Source: an uncultured Collinsella sp.
GTDB lineage: Bacteria; Actinomycetota; Coriobacteriia; Coriobacteriales; Coriobacteriaceae
Assembly: GCA_900549135.1 (NCBI GenBank)
Contig: URNI01000031.1
Span: 1-19,162 of the forward strand
DNA length: 19,162 bases
Direction of reading: 5' to 3'
This document shows positions 8,614-14,996 of the stretch, one piece after another. Position 1 is the first letter of the stretch, and each line of letters opens with the position of its first letter. Both the position numbers and the translations under genes were made by a program. The notes beneath the pieces were generated by a model. That model was not told where the DNA came from. It was given only the letters and a program-made list of their open reading frames with translations, and did not search any database.

Positions 8614-9334
8614 AGCCGATTGGCTCGGTGTATTTGGCGCGGTCGGTGCGTTGGATGCGCTTGGAGACATGGAGCGGTCGGCCGTCGGTGTCGTAGACGT
8701 AGTCGGTGATCAGGATCAGCGCCTGCCCGCGCTCGACGTTGAGCAAAAACGCCTCGTTTTGCGAGGCATAGCACACCTCAAAGGTCTTATGTCCCTGTGC
8801 TGGCGCGCGATGGAATTCTTGGCGCAGCGTCGCGTAGAGCGAACCGTTGATATCGCGATCGATGAGCGTCTCGAAGCTTGGCGGCAGGTAGGTGGTCTCC
8901 AGGCACAGCGGCACGTCGTCCAGGTAGCGCAGGCGGACAAGTTTGACGAGCTTGCTGCCCACGGCGGCGTCAAAGAACTTAGCTATGCTGCCGGCCGCCT
9001 TGGCAAAGCCCGAGTCCACGGTGCGCGTGGTGGGCTTCATGCCCTGGCCTTCGACCTGCTTGGTATAGCTCGAAAACACCAGGTTGTTCTCGTGGAGCGC
9101 GGGCGTGTCGGCCACAAAGGCGCCACGCCCGCGCTCGGTGCGCACCAGGCCCTCATCAACGAGCACCTTAAGGGCGTGGCGCACGGTGCTGCGCGACAGC
9201 CCCGATTCGTCCATGAGTTCCATCTCGGACGGCAGCTTGTCTTCGCGCGCGTAGACGCCGGCGGCGATGCGGTCACGCAGCATGCCCGCCAAGCGCTCGT
9301 ATTGGGCCAGTTTCTTTTTAGACGAAGCTTTCAT
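8612..9334 (-). CDS. GntR-family (HutC subfamily) transcription regulator, UTRA domain
   Basis: DNA-binding regulator of 240 residues. An N-terminal winged helix-turn-helix (about residues 11-76: RLAGMLRDRIAAGVY, KLPSEMELMDESGLSRSTVRHAL, VRTERGRGAFVAD) is followed by a UTRA ligand domain (about 95-235). HutC-type regulators usually bind a sugar phosphate or amino-acid-like effector and repress a neighbouring operon. It is divergent from the first SIS gene, with two near-identical 18-base sites between them, so it most likely controls that gene and itself. The effector may be the phosphorylated substrate (inference). The ribosome site is weak (AGG about 8 bases from the ATG). Its stop lies in repeat B. 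Confidence 0.93.
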   Translation of the reverse strand: MKASSKKKLAQYERLAGMLRDRIAAGVYAREDKLPSEMELMDESGLSRSTVRHALKVLVDEGLVRTERGRGAFVADTPALHENNLVFSSYTKQVEGQGMKPTTRTVDSGFAKAAGSIAKFFDAAVGSKLVKLVRLRYLDDVPLCLETTYLPPSFETLIDRDINGSLYATLRQEFHRAPAQGHKTFEVCYASQNEAFLLNVERGQALILITDYVYDTDGRPLHVSKRIQRTDRAKYTEPIG

Positions 9335-9344
9335 GCGATCAACC

Positions 9345-9362
9345 TGTATCTAACTTGTATGC
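9345..9362 (+). promoter_or_regulatory. Operator candidate 1 for the divergent GntR regulator
   Basis: TGTATCTAACTTGTATGC matches the site at 9484-9501 at 17 of 18 bases. It starts 10 bases upstream of the GntR start codon, where a bound repressor would block that gene. The match suggests an autoregulatory site. Confidence 0.55.
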
Positions 9363-9377
9363 GAGTCTAATCAAGCA

Positions 9378-9390
9378 TGTATTCAATACA
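9378..9390. promoter_or_regulatory. Small palindrome TGTATTCAATACA
   Basis: A 13-base dyad with a central C in the divergent gap. It shares TGTAT with the two longer sites and may be another regulator half-site pair. Nothing else supports it. Confidence 0.3.
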
Positions 9391-9399
9391 ACAACAAAA

Positions 9400-9435
9400 C
9401 TGCTGGTAACGAGAAGTCGAAAACCTTACCAGCAG
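9400..9435. promoter_or_regulatory. Inverted repeat in the divergent gap
   Basis: CTGCTGGTAA (9400-9409) and TTACCAGCAG (9426-9435) pair perfectly over 10 bp around a 16-base loop. There is no clear T-run on either strand. It may be a binding site for another regulator or a transcript-end structure between the divergent promoters. Confidence 0.45.
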
Positions 9436-9483
9436 AATTTCTAAGTCAAATATAGCATACAACTAGTCGACATAACCAAAACA

Positions 9484-9501
9484 TGTATGTAACTTGTATG
9501 C
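9484..9501 (+). promoter_or_regulatory. Operator candidate 2 for the divergent GntR regulator
   Basis: TGTATGTAACTTGTATGC is the second copy of the 18-base site, 38 bases before the first SIS gene. A reverse-strand TTGTATGC also occurs at 9455-9462. A TCGACA (9467-9472) could serve as a -35 element with the site covering the -10 region, but the -10 match is poor. Confidence 0.55.
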
Positions 9502-9539
9502 CATCGAGAGCATCAAACGAGAAGAAAGGCTGATGCACG

Positions 9540-10532
9540 ATGACTACTCAGGAACAGGTTAAGGATGTCGTCTCCCAGGTTTTGGCTGACAAGGCAGACA
9601 AGGGCGGCATCAAGCGCGTCGTGTGGATTGGCGCCGGCGGATCCAACGGCGGCAACTATCCTGCCCAGTACTTTATGGAGCACGAGGCCACGCAGGTCGT
9701 GAGCTCCAGCTACACCAGCAACGAGTTCGTGCACGCAACCCCCGCCTACGTTAACGAGAACACCCTGGCCGTCGTCGTGTCCATGCGCGGCACCAAGGAG
9801 ACCATCGTCGCCGCCCAGGTCGCCAAGGACCACGGCGCCAGCACCATCGCAATCTATGTTGACGAGTCCGGCCTCACCGAGGTCTGCGACTACAAGATCC
9901 AGTATGACAGCCTGGCCGTCGACGAGTCCTGCATGGGTCGTACCAACTCCGCCGTCGTGACCATGATCGCCATGGAGCTCACGCAGCAGACCGAGGGCTA
10001 TGCCGAGTACGAGACCGCTATGGCCGCCTTCGACCTGGTCGACCCCATCTATCGCAAGGCCGTCGAGTACACCCGTCCGCTCGCTGCCAAGTGGGCCGAG
10101 CAGAACGCCGACAAGCCCTGCATCAACGTGATGGCCCAGGGCCCGCTCTTTGGTGCCGCCTACGTCTTTAGCATCTGCAACGTGCAGGAGATGCTGCAGA
10201 TCGACTCCTGCACCATCAACACCTGCGACTTCTTCCACGGTCCCTTCGAGATCCTGGACAAGCGCACCTCGCTGTTCCAGCTCATCAGCGTCGGCCGCAG
10301 CCGCTGCAACGACGAGCGCGGCATCCGCTTCGTCAACCAGTACGGTGGCGAGCGCGTCTATCAGCTCGACGCCAAGGAGCTTGGCCTCAACGACATCAAG
10401 GACAGCGTGAGCGAGTACTTCAACCACCTGATCTTTGCCCCGATCCTCAACAACGTGTATATGCGCGCGCTCTCCGCCGTCACCCACAAGGACTACATGA
10501 CGCGCCGCTACATGTGGAAGCTTGAGTATTAG
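9540..10532 (+). CDS. SIS-domain sugar-phosphate deglycase, FrlB/GfrE/GfrF-like
   Basis: Protein of 330 residues with two SIS (sugar isomerase) domains, of the fructoselysine-6-phosphate deglycase type. That family hydrolyses a 6-phosphorylated Amadori or Heyns compound into an amino acid and glucose 6-phosphate or fructose 6-phosphate. The first phosphosugar loop is WIGAGGSNGGNYPAQYF. E217 and H233 (EMLQ ... FFHGPFE) have the 16-residue spacing of the catalytic Glu/His pair reported for FraB. The end RRYMWKLEY is shared with the SIS protein encoded at 14997-15980, so the two are paralogues. It has D230 where the paralogue has Glu. It is transcribed divergently from a GntR regulator and separated from the PTS genes by an EamA transporter gene. 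The sugar-amine substrate cannot be read from sequence. Confidence 0.85.
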   Translation: MTTQEQVKDVVSQVLADKADKGGIKRVVWIGAGGSNGGNYPAQYFMEHEATQVVSSSYTSNEFVHATPAYVNENTLAVVVSMRGTKETIVAAQVAKDHGASTIAIYVDESGLTEVCDYKIQYDSLAVDESCMGRTNSAVVTMIAMELTQQTEGYAEYETAMAAFDLVDPIYRKAVEYTRPLAAKWAEQNADKPCINVMAQGPLFGAAYVFSICNVQEMLQIDSCTINTCDFFHGPFEILDKRTSLFQLISVGRSRCNDERGIRFVNQYGGERVYQLDAKELGLNDIKDSVSEYFNHLIFAPILNNVYMRALSAVTHKDYMTRRYMWKLEY

Positions 10533-10676
10533 TTACGGCGTTTTACCAAACGCCGTAACGGCTCGACGCTGCAAACCCACCTGAGCGGCAATCTGCCTTT
10601 CAGCTTCAGCGGCATGACCAGAAGGTCAATGCCGCTTCGCTTCAAGGCACCTTGCTCGCTCAGGTGGGTTTTCGCT
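10532..10676 (+). repeat. Dispersed hairpin repeat A, copy 2, with leading short hairpin
   Basis: A perfect 12-bp hairpin GTTACGGCGTTT-TACC-AAACGCCGTAAC (10532-10559) begins on the last base of the SIS stop codon. Repeat A (10560-10676) follows at once. Its outer arms AAACCCACCTGAGC (10573-10586) and GCTCAGGTGGGTTT (10658-10671) pair at all 14 positions. The apex is AGCGGCATGACC-AGAA-GGTCAATGCCGCT (10608-10636) with one bulge. Boundary sequences TCGACGCTGCAAAC and GTTTTCGCT match copy 1, but the arms differ and still pair. It probably terminates or protects the SIS transcript. Confidence 0.88.
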
Positions 10677-10713
10677 GGCGTTGCCAAAGCATCGGCGTCG
10701 CCTTGGCCCAGAT

Positions 10714-10817
10714 GCGGCACTTGGAGACGTTCGGCACTTGGGGACAGTCCTAGTCATTGGGGACAGGTTACTTTGCACCAAGTTGGCGCATATGAACCTG
10801 ACCCCTTTGCACCAATG
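10714..10817. repeat. Cluster of GGGGACAG-type short repeats with an inverted repeat
   Basis: GCGGCACTTGGAGAC, TCGGCACTTGGGGAC and GTCATTGGGGACAGG follow each other as degenerate direct repeats. The last starts an inverted repeat: CATTGG (10755-10760) pairs with CCAATG (10812-10817), and GGACAGGTT (10761-10769) with AACCTGACC (10795-10803). CTTTGCACCAA or TTTGCACCAA occurs on both sides. GGGACAGGTT also appears in repeat B at 8577-8613, so the two may be related. Confidence 0.55.
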
Positions 10818-10861
10818 GGTTGTAGCGGTAGAGCAGATTTTTCCGCTCGCCGATTTGTGTC

Positions 10862-10889
10862 TTGAAAAATGTATATAACGACTATAACG
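10862..10889 (+). promoter_or_regulatory. Promoter/operator of the EamA gene, regulon site 1
   Basis: TTGAAA (10862-10867) and TATAAC (10883-10888) form a possible -35/-10 pair with a 15-base spacer. GTATATAACGACTATAACG (10871-10889) overlaps the -10. Its TATAACGACT (10874-10883) is a one-base variant of the motif found on the other strand before the PTS operon and the second GntR gene. Confidence 0.45.
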
Positions 10890-10929
10890 TAGTGTGAAAC
10901 ATATTGGAAACAATACCGAGGAGGCTGCG

Positions 10930-12012
10930 TTGAAGAAAAGCAATCTGGGCTATGTGCTGGTGCTGATCGCCGCGCTTATGTGGGGCAGCATCGGAATCTT
11001 TGTAAACGGCATTGCGGCCATGGGCGTTTCGTCTCAGAGCATGGCGGCCTTTCGCTTGTTGGTCGGAGCGCTTATCTTGGCGCCGGTCCTGATGTTTATG
11101 GGCTGCCGTCCGGGTGAGGGGTCTACCGTGGCTCAGGGTCCCCTGACGCTATTCAAGGCAAGCCCCAAAGAGCTCGTCCCCTGCGCGCTGGTCGGTATCG
11201 TCGGTTTAGCCGCCGCCAACACCTGCTATTACGAGTGCATGCGCGAGGTGGGTATGTCTACGGCCTCGGTGCTGCTCTACACCTCGCCGGTGTTTGGCGT
11301 CATGCTCGGCCGCGTGCTTTATCGCGAGGACGTGACCCCCAACAAGCTCGTTGCCATTGTCTTTAACATCGTTGGCTGCGTGCTTGCGGTGACCAATGGC
11401 GACCTTTCCGGTTTTCATTTTTCGGTTTGGGGCGTCACGTCGGGCGTGATTGCAGGCCTTTGTGGTGCGTCGCTCGCGGTGTTTAGCCGGATAGCAACCA
11501 AGACGGTCCACCCGCTGGCTGTCACGTTTTGGGGCTTTGTTTTTGGCGGTGCGGTTATGGCGGCTATCGCGGCTCCGTGGCCGGATGTCGCCGCGGCAAT
11601 GTCGCCACAGCTGCTGCTGCTGTTCCTTGGCTTTGGGCTCATCCCCACAGCCGTGGCTTACATCTTATATATGCAGGGTCTGTCCATGGGGCTCGAGACA
11701 TCGAAAGTTCCCGTCGTAATGTCTTTCGAGACGGTCGTCACCGTACTGGTGGGCATTGGTGTCTATGCCGAGCCCGCCGGCGTGATCAAAGTCCTGGGCA
11801 TCGTGCTGGTGCTCGCGTCCATCCTGATTATGAACACCGACTTCTCCAAGCTGCGCAACAGCGTGTTTGTCGGTCATGTTGTTGAGAGCATGACCTTTAA
11901 GCCCAACGCGTGGTGGACCGAAAAATCTCAGGACATGGATCTGTTTAAGGAGCGCACGGGCATTGCGCTGGAGCCCACCGTGCAGGAAAGCCCCTGGTAC
12001 TTCGTGCGATAA
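10930..12012 (+). CDS. EamA/DMT-family transporter
   Basis: Membrane transporter of 360 residues with about ten hydrophobic helices in two EamA repeats (LVLIAALMWGSIGIFVNGIAAMG and the half beginning near VWGVTSGVIAGLCGASLAVFSRIA). Many family members export amino acids or metabolites. The TTG at 10930 is chosen because GAGGAGG (10918-10924) lies 5 bases upstream; the in-frame GTG at 10894 has no ribosome site. About 55 residues follow the last helix (from SKLRNSVFVGHVV to PWYFVR), an unusual polar tail. It sits between the first SIS gene and the PTS operon and shares an operator-like motif with the PTS. Export of the amino acid released by the deglycases is an attractive but unproved role. 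Confidence 0.87.
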   Translation: MKKSNLGYVLVLIAALMWGSIGIFVNGIAAMGVSSQSMAAFRLLVGALILAPVLMFMGCRPGEGSTVAQGPLTLFKASPKELVPCALVGIVGLAAANTCYYECMREVGMSTASVLLYTSPVFGVMLGRVLYREDVTPNKLVAIVFNIVGCVLAVTNGDLSGFHFSVWGVTSGVIAGLCGASLAVFSRIATKTVHPLAVTFWGFVFGGAVMAAIAAPWPDVAAAMSPQLLLLFLGFGLIPTAVAYILYMQGLSMGLETSKVPVVMSFETVVTVLVGIGVYAEPAGVIKVLGIVLVLASILIMNTDFSKLRNSVFVGHVVESMTFKPNAWWTEKSQDMDLFKERTGIALEPTVQESPWYFVR

Positions 12013-12157
12013 GGGATTGCGCGCAGGGTCTGACCTGGGGTTATCCAGCCCGCGTCGGACTACCCGGCCCCAACGTTTCAAGTACGTTAAACCCATCAAC
12101 GGTCGATTTTCACCCGCGAACGGTCTTTATACTAATTAGCAATATAAGCAACATATA

Positions 12158-12179
12158 AGACGTTATAATGACCATAACG
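12158..12179 (+). promoter_or_regulatory. PTS operon promoter/operator, regulon site 2
   Basis: A perfect -10 box TATAAT (12164-12169) lies inside AGACGTTATA (12158-12167), which is also found before the second GntR gene. CGTTAT (12161-12166) and ATAACG (12174-12179) form a dyad with a 7-base spacer over the expected transcription start. I see no good -35 box, as expected for a promoter needing an activator or a weak one. AAAGGAGG (12181-12188) gives the ribosome site. Confidence 0.5.
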
Positions 12180-12195
12180 AAAAGGAGGAGGCAAG

Positions 12196-13119
12196 ATGAA
12201 TCAGATCATTCTCGCATCTCATGGCGGCCTGGCCGCAGGCGCCAAAGACACGCTCGAGATGGTTCTCGGCGACGTGTCGAACGTCCACGTCGTGTCGCTT
12301 GCTCGTGACGACAAGGAGCCCATCACCAATAAGGTGGACGCCATGATCGCCACGTTCAACACGGACGACACCGTCTATGTGCTGACCGATATGCTCGGCA
12401 GCTCGGTCAACAACAACATGGTCGAGCTTTCCAAGAACGGCACGAAGTTCACGGTTGTCAGCGGTTTCAACATCCCGCTGGCGCTTACGCTCGCTATGAG
12501 CCCCGTCCCCGTCAAGGGCGCCGAGCTCGCGGCCCTCATCAACGAGGCCCGCACCGGTCTGACCAACCCCAACGCACCGGTCGAGGCCGCCGCGGCTCCC
12601 GCCAAGAAGGCCAAGGCGTCCCGTCACAGCTCCGGTCCCGCCAAGATCGTCCTCGCACGTCTTGACTACCGTCTGCTGCACGGCCAGGTCGTCTTTACCT
12701 GGACCACCAAGGTTCAGGCCGAGCGCATCATCGTCGTCGACAACGCTGCCGCCAACGATGACATCAAGAAGGGCGCTCTTAAGCTGGCCAAGCCCCAGGG
12801 CGTGCGCCTGAACGTCTTCACCGTCGAGCGTGCCCTCGCCAAGATGGACAAGCTCAACACCCTCGGCGAGCGCGTCATGTTTGTCTTTGGCAACACTGCC
12901 GAGATGCTGCAGTTCTGCCAGGGCTACAAGCTCGACGCCATCAACCTGGGCGCCACCGCCAACCACGACGGTGCCGATCAGGTCGGCGGCAAGGACAGCT
13001 CCGTCTTCCTCGACGCCACCCAGAAGGCCGACGTCAACCAGCTGCTCGACATGGGCATTAAGCTCTACGTCCAGCAGACCCCTACGTATCAGAGCGTCGA
13101 CATCGACGCCAAGCTGTAA
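12196..13119 (+). CDS. PTS mannose-family EIIA-EIIB fusion protein
   Basis: Cytoplasmic phosphotransfer protein of 307 residues. Residues 1-125 are an EIIA domain with the phosphorylated histidine H9 in ILASHGGLAAG, accepting phosphate from HPr. An Ala/Pro/Lys-rich linker (about 126-147) joins it to an EIIB domain of the mannose/sorbose type (148-307) with phosphohistidine H162 in RLDYRLLHGQVVFTW. EIIB passes the phosphate to the sugar during uptake. EIIA-EIIB fusion is known for E. coli ManX, whereas the Salmonella gfr system has separate GfrA and GfrB. It starts the PTS operon; EIIC follows after 36 bases. Confidence 0.94.
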   Translation: MNQIILASHGGLAAGAKDTLEMVLGDVSNVHVVSLARDDKEPITNKVDAMIATFNTDDTVYVLTDMLGSSVNNNMVELSKNGTKFTVVSGFNIPLALTLAMSPVPVKGAELAALINEARTGLTNPNAPVEAAAAPAKKAKASRHSSGPAKIVLARLDYRLLHGQVVFTWTTKVQAERIIVVDNAAANDDIKKGALKLAKPQGVRLNVFTVERALAKMDKLNTLGERVMFVFGNTAEMLQFCQGYKLDAINLGATANHDGADQVGGKDSSVFLDATQKADVNQLLDMGIKLYVQQTPTYQSVDIDAKL

Positions 13120-13155
13120 TCAACCAGGCTTTTGCCTGACTGAAAGGAGAAGGGT

Positions 13156-13950
13156 ATGAATACGTTCATCAGTGCGGTGCTCGTCGGCCTCGTCGGCGTG
13201 TTCTGCATGTGGGACTCCCGCCTGCTCGGTCGTCTTAACTTCGAGCAGCCCCTCGTTGGCGCTACGCTCGTCGGTCTGCTGCTGGGCGATGTGCCCACCG
13301 GCCTTGCCGTCGGTGCCGCCGTCGAGCTCGTGTCCATGGGCCTGGTGCAGGTCGGCGCCGCCGTTCCGCCCGATATGGTCCTGGGCGGCATCGTGGCCGC
13401 TGCCTTTGCGTGCCTGACCGATGCTTCCGCCGAGACCGCCATGACGATCGCCATCCCGGTCGCCGTCCTGGGTCAGCTCCTCGGCATCGTGTTCCGTTCC
13501 ATCATCGCCGCCCTCACCCATGTGGCAGATAGCGCGATCGATAACGGAAAGTTCAAGACCGCCTACCGTATGCACATCTGCGCCGGCTCCGGTCTGTACG
13601 CCGTCATGTACTTCCTGCCGATCTTCCTCGCCGTCTTTGTTGGCACCGACCTGGTTCAGGCCATCGTCAACATGGTTCCCGAGTGGCTGTCCACTGGTCT
13701 TAACGTTTCGACCAAGATCATGACCGCCTACGGCTTGGCCCTGCTGCTCACCATGATGATCAAGAAGGGTATGACTCCGTTCCTGTTCATCGGTTTCCTG
13801 CTCGCCGCTTACCTCAACCTGTCCGTCATCGCGGTCGCTCTGATCGGTGTGTGCCTGGCTGTCGTCTTCATGGGCTTCAAGTTCAACGGTTCCCATGCAG
13901 CCGCCGGTGTCGATTCCGACTACGATCCGCTCGAAGACGACGAAGACTAA
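13156..13950 (+). CDS. PTS mannose-family EIIC membrane subunit
   Basis: Integral membrane subunit of 264 residues that with EIID forms the sugar channel. Hydrophobic helices run through most of the protein. The segment LLGDVPTGLAVGAAVELVSMGLVQVGAAVPPDMVLGGI is typical of mannose/sorbose EIIC. The C-terminus is acidic (YDPLEDDED). GAAAGGAGAAGG precedes the ATG. The next ribosome site (GGAGG) begins directly after the stop, so EIIC and EIID are tightly coupled. Confidence 0.94.
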   Translation: MNTFISAVLVGLVGVFCMWDSRLLGRLNFEQPLVGATLVGLLLGDVPTGLAVGAAVELVSMGLVQVGAAVPPDMVLGGIVAAAFACLTDASAETAMTIAIPVAVLGQLLGIVFRSIIAALTHVADSAIDNGKFKTAYRMHICAGSGLYAVMYFLPIFLAVFVGTDLVQAIVNMVPEWLSTGLNVSTKIMTAYGLALLLTMMIKKGMTPFLFIGFLLAAYLNLSVIAVALIGVCLAVVFMGFKFNGSHAAAGVDSDYDPLEDDED

Positions 13951-13963
13951 GGAGGAACACACT

Positions 13964-14797
13964 ATGGCAACCGCAACCAAGGACGTGTCCCTGAACAAGA
14001 AGGTCAGCCAGTTCTTCTGGCGCTCCTGGGCCATCCAGGCCTCTTGGAACTACGAGCGTCAGATGAACATGGGCTTCCTCTACGGCATGGTTCCCACGCT
14101 CGATCGCCTCTATCCGGATGAGTCCGACCCCAAGCAGCTCGCTGCTAAGAAAGAGGCTTACCACCGTCACATGGCGTTCTACAACTGCACCCCGCAGACG
14201 AGCGCTTTCATCTTGGGCCTCGCCGCCTCCATGGAGGAGGAGTACGCCAAGGATCCCGAGAACTTCGATCCCGATTCGATCAACGCGGTCAAGACCTCCC
14301 TCATGGGTCCGCTTTCCGGCATCGGTGACTCCTTCTTCCAGGGCACCATCCGCGTTATCGCCTTTGGCCTGGGCGTTCAGCTGGCTCAGCAGGGCTCCAT
14401 CATGGGCCCGATCCTGGCCATACTCATCTCCATCGTCCCCTCTGTGCTGATCACTTGGTTCGCAGCCAAGATGGGCTATCAGGGCGGCCACGAGTACCTG
14501 AGCAAGCTTCAGGGCGGCGACCTCATGGAGAAGCTCATGTATGTCTGCGGCATCGTGGGTCTTATGTCCGTGGGCGGCATGATCGCTACGCTGATCGGCG
14601 CCACCACCCCGCTGCAGTTCGCTGACGGCACCGTCGTGATCCAGGACATCCTGGACGGCATGATGCCCCAGATGATCTCCCTTGGCCTCACTGGCCTTAT
14701 GTACTGGCTCATCAAGAAGAACGTCAACACCGGTTGGCTTCTCGTGATCGCCATCGTGGGCGGCATCGCCCTCTCCGCGGCCGGCATCCTGGCCTAG
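13964..14797 (+). CDS. PTS mannose-family EIID membrane subunit
   Basis: Partner of EIIC in the sugar channel, 277 residues. The N-terminus FWRSWAIQASWNYERQMNMG is the family hallmark, followed by GFLYGMVPTLDRLYP and later ALSAAG-type membrane helices. The central LMGPLSGIGDSFFQGTIRVIAFGLG is also typical. GGAGG sits 9 bases before the ATG at 13964; earlier in-frame starts lie inside EIIC. A 199-base gap with a hairpin separates it from the second SIS gene. Confidence 0.94.
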   Translation: MATATKDVSLNKKVSQFFWRSWAIQASWNYERQMNMGFLYGMVPTLDRLYPDESDPKQLAAKKEAYHRHMAFYNCTPQTSAFILGLAASMEEEYAKDPENFDPDSINAVKTSLMGPLSGIGDSFFQGTIRVIAFGLGVQLAQQGSIMGPILAILISIVPSVLITWFAAKMGYQGGHEYLSKLQGGDLMEKLMYVCGIVGLMSVGGMIATLIGATTPLQFADGTVVIQDILDGMMPQMISLGLTGLMYWLIKKNVNTGWLLVIAIVGGIALSAAGILA

Positions 14798-14827
14798 TCG
14801 CGACCAAGCGTCTAATCGCTTTCCCCG

Positions 14828-14866
14828 GGGAGCCTGCCTGACATCCCATACCCCAGGCAGGCTTCC
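14828..14866 (+). other. Hairpin between EIID and the second SIS gene
   Basis: AGCCTGCCTG (14831-14840) pairs perfectly with CAGGCAGGCT (14854-14863); flanking bases extend the stem to 13 bp with one wobble. No T-run follows (TCCATTCCC), so it is not a standard terminator. It may be an mRNA stability or processing structure that sets different levels of EIID and the deglycase. I see no strong promoter in the rest of the 14798-14996 gap. Confidence 0.6.
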
Positions 14867-14996
14867 ATTCCCAAAATGTGACAATGGGACAGCTCCTTTG
14901 TCGCATCCTCAACGGGCCGGTGACTCGGTCCAAATCACGGTAACCCTGCGTGCGTCCGGCAAAGTGGCGCCGCAAAAATCGAAAGGAATGTGTCAG

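Larger units (their letters stand above)
10533..10929. other. 397-base gap holding repeats and the EamA-gene promoter region
   Basis: There is no credible gene here. From left to right it holds the hairpin and repeat A copy (10532-10676), a cluster of GGGGACAG-type repeats (10714-10817), an AT-rich operator and promoter zone (10862-10889), and the ribosome site GAGGAGG (10918-10924). Confidence 0.7.

Noticed and set aside
9513..10487. A 324-codon open frame opposite the first SIS gene
   Set aside because: The translation is repetitive Val/Asp/Gly/Leu sequence typical of a shadow frame; the SIS protein is clearly the real product.
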